64,000 nt of DNA, taken from assembly GCA_903789415.1 (NCBI GenBank), contig CAIFEG010000006.1:20293-84292 (forward strand), written 5' to 3'. The DNA is from an uncultured Eggerthellaceae bacterium. GTDB lineage: Bacteria; Actinomycetota; Coriobacteriia; Coriobacteriales; Eggerthellaceae. The translations under genes and the position numbers were made by a program. Positions 25,095 to 34,341 of this stretch are shown piece by piece. The number at the start of each line of letters is the position of its first letter. Positions within the stretch are counted from its first letter, which is position 1. Below the pieces are notes generated by a model that saw only the letters and a program-made list of their open reading frames with translations, had not been told where the DNA came from and did not search any database.

Positions 25095-26243
25095 TTATTG
25101 AATCACGCCGAGATCTCTGAGCTTTTGCCGTTCGCCTTCGGTGAGCGCTGATCCGCGTGTAATGACAAATACCTTATCAGCAATGCAGTCCACTCGTCCA
25201 TCAAGCGCACTTGCAACTCCAAAGGAAAAATCTAAGACACGCTTTGCAAGTGAATGCTTCGTGGCATTGAGACGCAGCACCACCGCATTACCTTCTTTGA
25301 GCGCTTTTGAGACCTTTTCAACTTCCGCATAGTCCTGCGGAGCGACAACCACCACGTCGCGAGCGGCCTTATTAACGAAAGAACCATACCTGCGACCACG
25401 TTGAACACGCGTTGTGGTGGTACCCGCATCATCATATTCCTGCTTGCGCGCGGTGACTCCTACCCGAGAGGATGGGCGCACAAACTGACGACCAGAAGCA
25501 TCGTTTTCATCACGTGAACGCTGATTCTCGTTGTCCCGTATATCATTCCCACCATAGGCATCATCGTAAGAATTTCTGTTAGAGCGACGGTAACTTCTTT
25601 CATTTCGCGATTCTCTATCGCGAGACGAGCGCTCATACCCGTATTCGTCTGTATCAGGATCATCTTCATACGAATGGCGAGAACGGCCCGCACGTGTATC
25701 GGATGCGCCACGGGAAGCTCGGTGACGCGATCTCCCCGTAGCAAAAGATGCAAATCGAGAAACAGACGATTGTCCTTCTCTGCGTTCTTCTTCCGCATCA
25801 ATATCGTCGGCTACTTGGTCGGGAGAAGTATCGACATGGTAATCGGTCTCCGATCCGGAAGCCGTATAGTCGCTTGCACGTCCTACCGACTGTCGCCCAT
25901 AGCGTTCAGGAATTTCGCCTTGACCCATGATATGCGAGGTTGAATGACGAATGTCCCGGCGCGATACCAACGCAGGATGCGTCGCGGAGTAGCGCCGCTG
26001 CCCCAGATCGCTTTCGGCACGATCGGTATACGAACTTCCATACGAACGATGCGTGCCCGCATTTCGTGTTGTGACAGGAGCATAGCGATCATACCCTTGT
26101 GAAGGTTGATCATCGGGATCTTGATTATCCTCGTAATCGTCGTAGTCATCTTCAGGATAATCTTGATCATCATATCCATATTCATCGTCATAGTCATCGC
26201 GACCATGGCCTATGCCAAACCTGTCCTTGATGGAGTCAAACAA
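25095..26243 (-). CDS. sepF: SepF, FtsZ membrane anchor, with very long disordered linker
   Basis: SepF ties FtsZ to the membrane. The C-terminal SepF domain spans residues 297-382 (VVVVAPQDYAEVEKVSKALK through VFVITRG). The N-terminus (MFDSIKDRFGIG) fits the membrane-targeting amphipathic helix. Between them lie about 270 residues of low complexity, first Asp/Tyr-rich and then Arg/Ser/Asp/Tyr-rich. Usual SepF proteins are 130-220 residues, so this linker is unusually long. The start codon is TTG with a weak ribosome site. In species lacking FtsA, SepF is the main anchor, and no ftsA is present here. Confidence 0.92.
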   Translation of the reverse strand: MFDSIKDRFGIGHGRDDYDDEYGYDDQDYPEDDYDDYEDNQDPDDQPSQGYDRYAPVTTRNAGTHRSYGSSYTDRAESDLGQRRYSATHPALVSRRDIRHSTSHIMGQGEIPERYGRQSVGRASDYTASGSETDYHVDTSPDQVADDIDAEEERREGQSSVSRFASFATGRSRHRASRGASDTRAGRSRHSYEDDPDTDEYGYERSSRDRESRNERSYRRSNRNSYDDAYGGNDIRDNENQRSRDENDASGRQFVRPSSRVGVTARKQEYDDAGTTTTRVQRGRRYGSFVNKAARDVVVVAPQDYAEVEKVSKALKEGNAVVLRLNATKHSLAKRVLDFSFGVASALDGRVDCIADKVFVITRGSALTEGERQKLRDLGVIQ

Positions 26244-26282
26244 TCACATCACAGCCTTACGTACACGCATCTATCAGGATCT

Positions 26283-26975
26283 CTATTCGAATTCCGTGCT
26301 AAAAATAGCACGGCCGATACGAACAATCGTAGAACCTGCTTCGATAGCGTATTTCCAATCTTCAGTCATACCCATTGAAAGTTCAGAAAGTGAAACATTA
26401 TCAAACTGTAATGCGGGATCTTTTGCAAGTTGATCACGTAAATCACGCAAACCAGCAAAACATTCCTTCGTTGCTTCGACCTTTCCGCGCGGCGCCATGG
26501 TCATCAGCCCACACACTTTGATATGGGGGAACTGTGACGCAGCTTCAATCATATGAGGAACCGCATCAGGGGTAAGTCCGCTTTTGCTTTCTTCGCCCGA
26601 GACATTGACTTCAAGCAAAATAGGTTGAACCTTGCCAAATTTTTCTGCACTCCGATCAAAACGTGCTAAGTGATGCTCTTGATACACCGAGTGAACCAAT
26701 GTTGAGCAGCGAACAATATCCGGAATATGTCTTGACTGGACATTGCCGATGAAATGCCATTTTACCTGCGGGAATTTATCATGACGCTCGACAATATTTT
26801 CCGGACGGTTTTCGGCGAGTTCTTGGGCGCCCGCTTTAATGGCTTCAGCAACGCCATCGAGCCCGACCGTCTTCGAAACACCCAAAAGCTTTACTTCGGA
26901 AGGGTCACGCCCACAATCAATGCACTGTTGGGCTACTTCATCTTTTACACGCTTATATTGATCAGAAATTGCCAT
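26283..26975 (-). CDS. YggS-type PLP-binding homeostasis protein
   Basis: This 230-residue single-domain PLP protein of the YggS/PROSC family has the PLP lysine in LLGVSKTV (about residue 35). It also shows the motifs HFIGNVQ, LLEVNVSGEESKSG, GLMTMAP and ELSMGMTEDW. The family controls cellular PLP and amino/keto acid balance and is not an enzyme. The start (26973-26975) was chosen with AAAGGA upstream; the long frame begins within pgeF. Its 5' end overlaps the end of pgeF by 14 bases, and sepF follows, the usual order in Actinobacteria and Firmicutes. Confidence 0.93.
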   Translation of the reverse strand: MAISDQYKRVKDEVAQQCIDCGRDPSEVKLLGVSKTVGLDGVAEAIKAGAQELAENRPENIVERHDKFPQVKWHFIGNVQSRHIPDIVRCSTLVHSVYQEHHLARFDRSAEKFGKVQPILLEVNVSGEESKSGLTPDAVPHMIEAASQFPHIKVCGLMTMAPRGKVEATKECFAGLRDLRDQLAKDPALQFDNVSLSELSMGMTEDWKYAIEAGSTIVRIGRAIFSTEFE

Positions 26976-27843
26976 AAGAAACATTTCCTTTCGATGATTT
27001 ATCTGCGATTTTACACGCAAAAGCCCCGTGTCTGCCACATTTGCCTTTTTGTGCACGATATGAGTAAAACTCATCGGTATAACATGATGTGCAACGATCC
27101 ACATCTGCAATACGGTCCGGTCTCACACCAAACGAAGCTAAATCATGACGGACACACACTCCTAAATCTACATGTCGAAACGCCGGTGTTGCGTCTATTC
27201 CGAATTCGTTGGAAAAGCGTTGTGCAAGCTCTTCAGATACCTCAAAACATTCGCTGTGGATATAGGGGCCAATGTAGACATTCAACTGATCGGGGGTGCA
27301 TCGGGAAACCTCTGACAGATCGTGTGCACCCTTTATGCAGATATGTCCCATGGTTCCACGCCAGCCCGAATGAAGCACCGCGAACTTGCCTGCCGGGGAC
27401 ACGAGGATGATCGGCATGCAATCGGCATAGCAAAGAAGTGCGGAGGTGCCCCCGCAGGAAACCACGATTCCATCGGCACCGTTCTGTGCTTCACTGCGCA
27501 CGCGCGAAAGCGCTGATGGGTCTGCATGCGCTACCTCTACGATGCGCGTTCCATGAACCTGGTGTGCCGTCACACATTTTTCGGGATCTGCACCCATTGC
27601 AACGCATACTCGCCTGCGATTTTCTTCGATAGCCAAAGGATCATCGGACACATTTGATCCAAGGTTGAGCGAGGAATAAAAACCCGTGCTTACTCCCCCA
27701 TCACGCTCGGTGAATGCGATACGCACACCGGTGGCATCAAAGAGGCTTTCATCACTCCACGCGGTCAGAGTTTTACCGAGAGCAAATGTAAAACGACCGC
27801 GGGACAAGCGCGGAAGCGGAAGCCCAGCGGTCGGATCGTTCAT
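26962..27843 (-). CDS. pgeF: PgeF/YfiH-type laccase-domain protein (purine nucleoside or peptidoglycan editing)
   Basis: This 293-residue protein belongs to the multicopper-oxidase-like DUF152 family. The metal site residues are seen: TAHQVHGTRI (two His), ADCMPI (Cys) and HSGWRG (His). In E. coli YfiH/PgeF edits peptidoglycan precursors by removing wrongly added L-Ser; homologues act as purine nucleoside phosphorylases/deaminases. The position between ftsZ and yggS is conserved. ATG 27843 is preferred because GAGGG lies seven bases upstream; a TTG at 27876 overlapping the ftsZ stop (TTGA) is an alternative. Confidence 0.9.
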   Translation of the reverse strand: MNDPTAGLPLPRLSRGRFTFALGKTLTAWSDESLFDATGVRIAFTERDGGVSTGFYSSLNLGSNVSDDPLAIEENRRRVCVAMGADPEKCVTAHQVHGTRIVEVAHADPSALSRVRSEAQNGADGIVVSCGGTSALLCYADCMPIILVSPAGKFAVLHSGWRGTMGHICIKGAHDLSEVSRCTPDQLNVYIGPYIHSECFEVSEELAQRFSNEFGIDATPAFRHVDLGVCVRHDLASFGVRPDRIADVDRCTSCYTDEFYSYRAQKGKCGRHGAFACKIADKSSKGNVSYGNF

Positions 27844-27872
27844 ATACGTGCCCTCGAGCGTATCGAACCCAA

Positions 27873-29018
27873 TCAACGTTGTCTTTTCAGGAAATCGGGG
27901 ATGTAATCCTCGTCCTCAAACTTATTATTGTTGGGATTTGCATTGCGAGAAGAGGAATGGTTCTGCGAATTAGAATACGAATTATTCGTTTGGCTTGATG
28001 CCGTGTTTGCGAATAAACTCTGACGACGATCATCGTAATCATCATCGTCATCATCATCTTGTTGTCTAAAACCAGTCGCGATAACGGTGATGCGAATTTG
28101 ATCATCTAAGGACTTATCAATGATCTGTCCATAAATGATATTTGCATTGCTATCTGCGCAATCCTCAACCACACTTGCAGCTTCGTTAACCTCAGCAAGA
28201 GTCAAATCTGGGCTGCCTGCAATTGAGAAAAGAACACGAGATGCACCCTTTATACCGGACTCCAACAGCTTTGAATTCGTTGCCGCATCAGCAGCCTTCA
28301 TTGCCCTGTCTTCACCAGATGCAATGCCGATACCCATCAACGCCGTGCCCGCATCCTTCATAACGGTGCGGATGTCTGCAAAGTCAACATTGATCAAGCC
28401 AGGAACGGTGATGAGGTCGGTTACGCCCTGAATACCCTGACGGAGGGTATCATCACAAATACGGAACGCTTCGACCATCGTGGTCTTCTTATCGACGATC
28501 TCAAGCAAGCGATCGTTCGGAATAACAATGAGGGTATCAACCTTCTGCTGAAGAAGCTGAATGCCCTGTTCTGCTTGATTGCGACGGGTACGACCCTCAA
28601 AGCTAAATGGACGCGTTACGATGCCGACCGTCAACGCTCCAATCTCTTCACGTGCAATTTCTGCTACGACAGGTGCAGCACCTGTTCCGGTACCACCGCC
28701 CTCGCCAGCGGTAACAAATACCATATCGGCTTCGGCGAGCGCATCGCGAATTTCAGAACGGCTTTCTTCTGCGGCTTGAGCGCCCACTTCAGGGTTTGCT
28801 CCTGCTCCCAATCCACGAGTGAGTTCTTCACCAATATGAATGGTTTTATCGGCATCGGACATTTGCAGCGCCTGGTGGTCAGTGTTCACTGCAATAAATT
28901 CAACGCCTTTGACGCCAGCTTCAACCATGCGGTTGACGGCATTGGTTCCACCGCCGCCTACTCCGACGACCTTAATGACCGCAAGATTTTTGTCGGCCGG
29001 TTTCTTTGTTGTTGGCAT
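27873..29018 (-). CDS. ftsZ: cell division protein FtsZ
   Basis: This 381-residue tubulin homologue polymerises into the Z-ring. The GTP-binding GGGTGTG is at residues 107-113 and the T7-loop segment follows. A linker rich in Asp, Asn and Ser (about residues 315-365, including [11 protein letters not shown]) leads to the conserved C-terminal peptide [11 protein letters not shown] that SepF binds. The start at 29016-29018 (MPTTKK) has the strong site GGAGG five bases upstream; the longer frame adds 30 residues without family match. A 388-base gap separates it from ftsQ, so it probably has its own promoter as well. Confidence 0.97.
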   Translation of the reverse strand: MPTTKKPADKNLAVIKVVGVGGGGTNAVNRMVEAGVKGVEFIAVNTDHQALQMSDADKTIHIGEELTRGLGAGANPEVGAQAAEESRSEIRDALAEADMVFVTAGEGGGTGTGAAPVVAEIAREEIGALTVGIVTRPFSFEGRTRRNQAEQGIQLLQQKVDTLIVIPNDRLLEIVDKKTTMVEAFRICDDTLRQGIQGVTDLITVPGLINVDFADIRTVMKDAGTALMGIGIASGEDRAMKAADAATNSKLLESGIKGASRVLFSIAGSPDLTLAEVNEAASVVEDCADSNANIIYGQIIDKSLDDQIRITVIATGFRQQDDDDDDDYDDRRQSLFANTASSQTNNSYSNSQNHSSSRNANPNNNKFEDEDYIPDFLKRQR

Positions 29019-29099
29019 TGTTTCCTCCAGGTGTGCTGCGTTTTCTTGCTGCATATTCATATTCCCACGTGCATTCATAAGATTAAATACTACTGCAAA

Positions 29100-29127
29100 A
29101 TTGTACACAAAGAGACACCGAATGCAA
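29100..29127 (-). promoter_or_regulatory. candidate promoter for ftsZ
   Basis: TTGCAT and TACAAT lie 16 bases apart on the minus strand, about 82 bases upstream of the ftsZ ATG. The remaining intergenic stretch to ftsQ (29128-29406) is A/T-rich; I see no gene or clear hairpin in it. Confidence 0.45.
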
Positions 29128-29406
29128 TAAAAGCAGTGCAGGTAAGGTTTCTATAGCCCGTCGCGTTCACCTAAGATATGTATGGAAAAACAAAACCATA
29201 CGAGCTGTAGATCCCAACTTATATTGCATGGAATTTGTGCCTATGTGCACATCAATACTGTCTTCGTTCATTATTCTAGTATTTTTGCATTCGTTCTGGC
29301 GAATAACTGCGACAAAATCCTAAAAAGTGTACCTGTTCAGATATAAATAATGAAAAAATTGCACATTTACAGCCCATAAAAATGACGAGCCGTCTTTGGA
29401 TGAAGC

Positions 29407-30612
29407 CTATGAACTTAGGCCTCTCCATGTTGGACGGTTAACAGTTCGAACGTTGATATATGAAATTTGTCCTTCATGTTCGCTGAGTAATTGCTGGCAA
29501 ACCCGCTCTTTCTCACGAATATCTTCCGATGTTCCAAACGCGATTTGAACACCATTGTTAAGCGAGAGAACCGCATTGGATGGACTCGATGCCGAAATAC
29601 TTGAAACATCTTGAGAAAGTGAGGTGGTAAGTCCAGTGATGATATCCAGTGCATTTTGAATCGATGGATCACTCACGGTTGCGCCAACTTCGGGACTTAC
29701 TCCGTAGGGAACATCGGTTATATGAAGTGCAGCGTTTGCATCATCATACACACGCTGCGGTGTCGTGCGCCCTTCATCGGAATTGGCGTCGGGAATTTGC
29801 ATAAGCCAGATACCATCGCTTGACAATATCCAATCTTGCGTTGATTGATCACGCGACGAGGGAACCTCTACTACCGCTTGGATGGTGCGTTCCGTTATAT
29901 CAATTTCGAGAGTATTAGGGAAAACCCTATGAATATGGACACTTCTTACCCAAGGATTTTCACGGAGCCTTGATTCAATGCCTGACGTATCCACATTCAA
30001 AAGCGAGCTGTTCGCGGGGATAGAAGCCATGTCACTGATTTGCTGCTCACTGAGATGATTTGCTCCTTGAACCTGCACCTGAGAGATGCTAAATACTGTC
30101 GAGTTTGAAAGGGCAAACCAGCTCACGATAAGCGCAATCACCACTACGAGCACAAACGTAAAAATATGACGAAATCTTGCATATGCCGCTGAATTTTGAC
30201 GGATGTTTTCCCGACGTTGCTCACGGCGTCTATCACGTTCTATTTGTCCAACGGTTACGGATCGTTGCTGAGAAGGACGAGATTGTGACCTCGGACGAGA
30301 AGAATTCGTCCGGCGATCTCGTATATCACGAAAGTCATACGAGCGTGTTGTGTTTGTTCTGTTGCCACTGCGAGAGCGAGTGCCGCGGCTTCCTGAGGGA
30401 CGACGGGCATTTCTCTGATTTACGCTTCTCTGAGCTGAACCACGAGATGAAGAGCTTCGACGCACCGATGAAGATTGACGTCGCTGCCCTCCTCGCTGCG
30501 TATTCCGCGAGCGCGGCTGCATCGATTGGCGCGTACGTGAAGATCTGCGATTGTTTGTATCCCTTCGCGAGTTACGTATGCGAGGTCTATCTGTACGACG
30601 AGAATTACTCAT
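29407..30612 (-). CDS. ftsQ: cell division protein FtsQ with arginine-rich cytoplasmic tail
   Basis: This 401-residue FtsQ/DivIB has one transmembrane segment (about residues 148-168, FTFVLVVVIALIVSWFALS). The POTRA domain follows (FSISQVQVQGANHLSEQQI) and then the FtsQ beta domain. It would link FtsL and the septal synthase. The first 145 residues are cytoplasmic and extraordinarily rich in Arg, Ser, Asn and Gln. Typical FtsQ tails are 30-100 residues and less basic. It overlaps the murB end by 8 bases. Confidence 0.92.
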   Translation of the reverse strand: MSNSRRTDRPRIRNSRRDTNNRRSSRTRQSMQPRSRNTQRGGQRRQSSSVRRSSSSRGSAQRSVNQRNARRPSGSRGTRSRSGNRTNTTRSYDFRDIRDRRTNSSRPRSQSRPSQQRSVTVGQIERDRRREQRRENIRQNSAAYARFRHIFTFVLVVVIALIVSWFALSNSTVFSISQVQVQGANHLSEQQISDMASIPANSSLLNVDTSGIESRLRENPWVRSVHIHRVFPNTLEIDITERTIQAVVEVPSSRDQSTQDWILSSDGIWLMQIPDANSDEGRTTPQRVYDDANAALHITDVPYGVSPEVGATVSDPSIQNALDIITGLTTSLSQDVSSISASSPSNAVLSLNNGVQIAFGTSEDIREKERVCQQLLSEHEGQISYINVRTVNRPTWRGLSS

Positions 30613-31537
30613 GGAAACCTAAGAATCTTACTTCTGGATGAAGCTCAATATTGTAACGCTTATGCACCTTTTGTTGCGCGAGGTGAATAAGGGCGCAAAC
30701 ATCTTTCGCACTTGCATTGGCGTCATTGACAATGAAATTAGCATGCTTGGGAGAAATCTGTGCACCACCAATGCGCTTCCCCTTAAGCCCACAACTTTCG
30801 ATGAGCTTGCCAGCAGAATGTCCCTCTGGATTTTTAAACACACTGCCACAACAATGAGCGGAAAGAGGCTGCACCTGCTTGCGGTGAGCCAAGATCTTGT
30901 CCATTTTTTCTTGGATCTCTTGTTTATCTCCTGCCCGAGCTTGCAAAATACAATCGAGTACCACTTCATCTGACGGAATTGATGTATGGCGATATTCCCA
31001 ATCAATGTCCTCGCCGCGATACGTTTTTATTCCATCTGAGGCAGAATAGGTACGCAAGGAAACCACACGCGATCCAATACTGTCATCGGGACGCCCGGCG
31101 TTCATCGTCAGGATTCCACCCATAGTGCCCGGGGTGCCCGTTCCAAATTCAAACCCAGAAACACCCAGATGAAATGCCTGTTGAACAATACGGGTAAACG
31201 CAACAGAACTTCCAACATAGAATTGGAAGGTGCACTGATTAAAATCCCACTTCTTAAAGTCACGCCCCAGATGGATGACGACACCCTCAAAACCATCGTC
31301 GGATACCAGGAGGTTTGCTCCCATCCCCACAACACACCACGGGAAGTTGCCTTTCACACAGATTGAAATAACCTGTGAAAGCGATGCAATTGAATCGCAT
31401 TGAATCCACGCAAATGCAGGACCGCCAATGCGATAAAACGTATGGCGCGACATCGGCTCTTCGAGGCGAACTTCGCCATCAAAATCATCATCGAAACGAA
31501 GAAGTTGAATTTGATTTTTTGGATCGCTAAGACTCAA
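30605..31537 (-). CDS. murB: UDP-N-acetylenolpyruvoylglucosamine reductase
   Basis: MurB reduces UDP-GlcNAc-enolpyruvate to UDP-MurNAc with NADPH and FAD. Family motifs are present: TFYRIGGPA, the FAD loop VVGMGANLLVSDDGF, GTPGTMGGILTMNAG, and SVFKNPEGHSAGKLIE. TTG 31537 is taken as start: it has AAGGAAG just upstream, overlaps the end of murC by 11 bases and gives a normal 310 residues. An ATG at 31588 and another at 31639 would reach far into murC and add a Lys/Arg-rich stretch without family support. The start is therefore inferred. Confidence 0.88.
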   Translation of the reverse strand: MSLSDPKNQIQLLRFDDDFDGEVRLEEPMSRHTFYRIGGPAFAWIQCDSIASLSQVISICVKGNFPWCVVGMGANLLVSDDGFEGVVIHLGRDFKKWDFNQCTFQFYVGSSVAFTRIVQQAFHLGVSGFEFGTGTPGTMGGILTMNAGRPDDSIGSRVVSLRTYSASDGIKTYRGEDIDWEYRHTSIPSDEVVLDCILQARAGDKQEIQEKMDKILAHRKQVQPLSAHCCGSVFKNPEGHSAGKLIESCGLKGKRIGGAQISPKHANFIVNDANASAKDVCALIHLAQQKVHKRYNIELHPEVRFLGFHE

Positions 31538-33065
31538 TGTCTTCCTTGCCCTCTTCTTGTGCTCTTTGGTCGGCTTTTTCTCCCGCATCCAAGACTTGTG
31601 GTGAATCGACGTTCCACATTTGTTGAGCGTTGTAATCATTTACGCGGCCACGATCATGAACTTGTTCGCGCACCTTGAGCGCATCTAAAAGTTCAGGTGC
31701 AACAGACGTGACATCACCGGCACCCATAGTGATCACCAAATCACCTGGTTCAATATCTGCCATCATCGTGGGTACCACATCACGGCGATGTTCAACATAG
31801 GTGCACTTCGGACACTGATTGCTATCCTGGAGCACATCCATAAAAGTTTTTCCATCAATTCCTGGAACGGGAATTTCACCTGCAGAAAACACATTCATAA
31901 AGACTACGGAAGCGACTCCGTCAAACGCATGGGCAAAGGTATCGCGCATGACATGGGTAAACAGATTTGCTCGAGAATACCGATGTGGTTGAAATACCAC
32001 CCGAACATGCTTGAAATTCAAAGAAAGTGCTGCTTTGATCGTCGCGGTGATTTCTGTTGGGTGATGCGCATAGTCATCAACTACCGTCACGCCATCGGCT
32101 TCACCAACAAGATCAAATCGACGACGCACGCCGGCAAAGCCCGTCAAAACATCGGCAGCTTGTTGTGCGTTGAAGCCGAGGAATTGTAAAAGCGTAATCA
32201 CTCCTGCGGCATTCAACACATTATGGCGACCCGGATTCTGTTTTACCGAACCGTGCACAACCGTGCCATCAGGCATCTTAAGTTCAAATACGCTGCCTAC
32301 ACCTTTTGGCATCCACGAAACAATTTGAGTGTCACAACCATCGCTAAATCCATACGTAAGGATGTGTTTGCCTGTATCTTTTGCAAGTTTTACCAGATGG
32401 GGATCTTCACCAGACACCACGGCACATCCATCATCATGTGTCTTTGAAATAAAACGAGAAAATTCATGGCGAATGTCATCGAGATCTTTATAGTGATCCA
32501 AATGGTCAGTATCAACATTGGTGATCAGCATCGAAAACGGATCTAAGAACATGAAACTTTTATCGCTTTCATCAGCCTCAACCGCATAATACTTGCCATT
32601 CCCCGAATGTGCATTGGTACCATACGACCGCACAATACCGCCAATTAAAAACGTGGGGTCCGCATTGAGACCATCAAGCGCAAATGCAAGCATAGAAGAT
32701 GACGTTGTCTTGCCATGTGTTCCCGCGACACAGATGGTAATTTTATCGCGGCCAAGTGCTGCAAGCATTTGAGCACGACGCCATATAGGAATGTTGCGCC
32801 GCTTTGCTTCCTGCAGTTCTGCATTATTGTCCATTATGGCAGTAGATACCACGACGACGTCAGGTGCAGGATCTGTGGGAATATTTTCAGCTTGTTGTCC
32901 AATGTGCACTTCGATACCAATTTGCTGCAGCTGCTTGGTATAACGACTTTCCTTCAGATCGGACCCGGTCACAAGCAATCCCTGGTCATGCGCCACACGA
33001 GCAATTCCGCTCATCCCAACGCCACCGATACCAATAAAGTGAACTGCTTTTATCTGTGCGTCCAT
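31527..33065 (-). CDS. murC: UDP-N-acetylmuramate-L-alanine ligase
   Basis: This 512-residue Mur ligase adds L-Ala to UDP-MurNAc. The N-terminal HFIGIGGVGMSGIA, the ATP loop AGTHGKTTSSSM at about residue 115, and VDDYAHHPTEI are diagnostic of MurC. The C-terminus carries about 30 extra acidic residues (ADQRAQEEGKEDIES) beyond the catalytic fold. The start follows AAAGGAT. The 176-base gap from murG holds only A/T-rich sequence with an imperfect inverted repeat; a separate promoter there is possible. Confidence 0.96.
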   Translation of the reverse strand: MDAQIKAVHFIGIGGVGMSGIARVAHDQGLLVTGSDLKESRYTKQLQQIGIEVHIGQQAENIPTDPAPDVVVVSTAIMDNNAELQEAKRRNIPIWRRAQMLAALGRDKITICVAGTHGKTTSSSMLAFALDGLNADPTFLIGGIVRSYGTNAHSGNGKYYAVEADESDKSFMFLDPFSMLITNVDTDHLDHYKDLDDIRHEFSRFISKTHDDGCAVVSGEDPHLVKLAKDTGKHILTYGFSDGCDTQIVSWMPKGVGSVFELKMPDGTVVHGSVKQNPGRHNVLNAAGVITLLQFLGFNAQQAADVLTGFAGVRRRFDLVGEADGVTVVDDYAHHPTEITATIKAALSLNFKHVRVVFQPHRYSRANLFTHVMRDTFAHAFDGVASVVFMNVFSAGEIPVPGIDGKTFMDVLQDSNQCPKCTYVEHRRDVVPTMMADIEPGDLVITMGAGDVTSVAPELLDALKVREQVHDRGRVNDYNAQQMWNVDSPQVLDAGEKADQRAQEEGKEDIES

Positions 33066-33241
33066 CCCGAATCCTTTCTATGTATGCAGGCATATATACA
33101 CAACACGTATATGCTGTTTGAAATTTATACCGTGCGCACTCGTAGTATCACATACCACCGTAGCGAGTACCCGTAATTGGTAAGTCCATAATACTCAGAT
33201 TCATAAGAGTACTATTATTTGCGTCTACGATTTGCTGCAGA

Positions 33242-34339
33242 TTACTTCTTCACGGTTTCCATCACCACATCGGCAAGTTTTGATGCTGCATCACGTGTTT
33301 TAAGCGACTTTGCCGCTTCACGCATATCGTTTCTTACCTGTTCATCATCAACAAGCTTAGCAACCTTCGCGGCAAATTCCGGCGTTTCAACCTTGTCGTC
33401 ATCTTCCATCCACGCAGCACCCGCCGCTACATATTCGCGGGCATTCGTGGTCTGGTGATTTGCTGTGGCATACGGATATGGAACGAGAATCGCCGGTATA
33501 TGAAGCGCCGAGATTTCGGCTAAACTCGTTGCTCCTGCGCGCGAGACAACCGCGTCGCTTGCTGCTAAGACCTTCCCCATTTGGTGCTCATAGGGAATAA
33601 GCTGCCAACGTGGCAATACCTCATCAGAAAGATGAAGTTGACTGCGCACCGCATCATATTGCTTTGGGCCCGTTATCTGGCGTACATACAGATTAGGGCG
33701 TTTCATCAGATCAGAAGCCATTTCGCAAAACGCTTTATTGATATGAGCTGCACCTAAGCTTCCGCCAAAGACGGTGAGCATGACGGCATCAGAGGGAATT
33801 TTGGCGTATGTGCGTCCCTCTTGCCGCGTTGCCGCAAAAACCGACGCACGCACCGGGTTACCCGTAACGACAATTTTGGATTTATCAGCAACTGCTTCGC
33901 CTGCAACGTTATACGTGAGCGCCACACGCGCTGCTTTCTTTGACAAATATTTATTCGCCATCCCCATGACAGAATTCTGCTCGTGAACAATCACGGGAAT
34001 CCCCCGCTTCTCTGCTGCACGACCAACAGGGATGCAAACATACCCTCCAAAGCAGATGACGGCATCTGGCTTGATTTCGTTAAACCATTGAGCCGCCTTC
34101 TTCGTTGAATCATTGATAACCTTGAGTGCATGCGGAAGTGTCTGCGGATGACGGCGGCGAAATCCTTCAGCAGGAAATGCCTTAAATTCAACACCCGCCT
34201 CAGGGACTAACTTTGATTCCACCCCCTGAGGAGTGCCCGCAAACCATACGTGGCCCCCACGTTTTTCAAGTTCACTTGCAAGTGCAAGAGCCGGGTTTAT
34301 ATGTCCCGCGGTTCCTCCACCAGAAACAACAAAATTCAT
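33242..34339 (-). CDS. murG: MurG, lipid II-forming GlcNAc transferase
   Basis: This 365-residue GT28 glycosyltransferase adds GlcNAc to lipid I. The N-terminal GGGTAGHINPALALA loop, HEQNSVMG and the C-terminal VSRAGATSLAEI are all typical. It works at the inner face of the membrane. The ATG has a very strong GGAGG. It lies two bases after the ftsW stop, so ftsW and murG are surely co-transcribed. Confidence 0.97.
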   Translation of the reverse strand: MNFVVSGGGTAGHINPALALASELEKRGGHVWFAGTPQGVESKLVPEAGVEFKAFPAEGFRRRHPQTLPHALKVINDSTKKAAQWFNEIKPDAVICFGGYVCIPVGRAAEKRGIPVIVHEQNSVMGMANKYLSKKAARVALTYNVAGEAVADKSKIVVTGNPVRASVFAATRQEGRTYAKIPSDAVMLTVFGGSLGAAHINKAFCEMASDLMKRPNLYVRQITGPKQYDAVRSQLHLSDEVLPRWQLIPYEHQMGKVLAASDAVVSRAGATSLAEISALHIPAILVPYPYATANHQTTNAREYVAAGAAWMEDDDKVETPEFAAKVAKLVDDEQVRNDMREAAKSLKTRDAASKLADVVMETVKK

Positions 34340-34341
34340 GG

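Noticed and set aside
31538..31639. Extended murB start within murC
   Set aside because: It would add 34 Lys/Arg-rich residues with no family match. A TTG with AAGGAAG gives the normal length.
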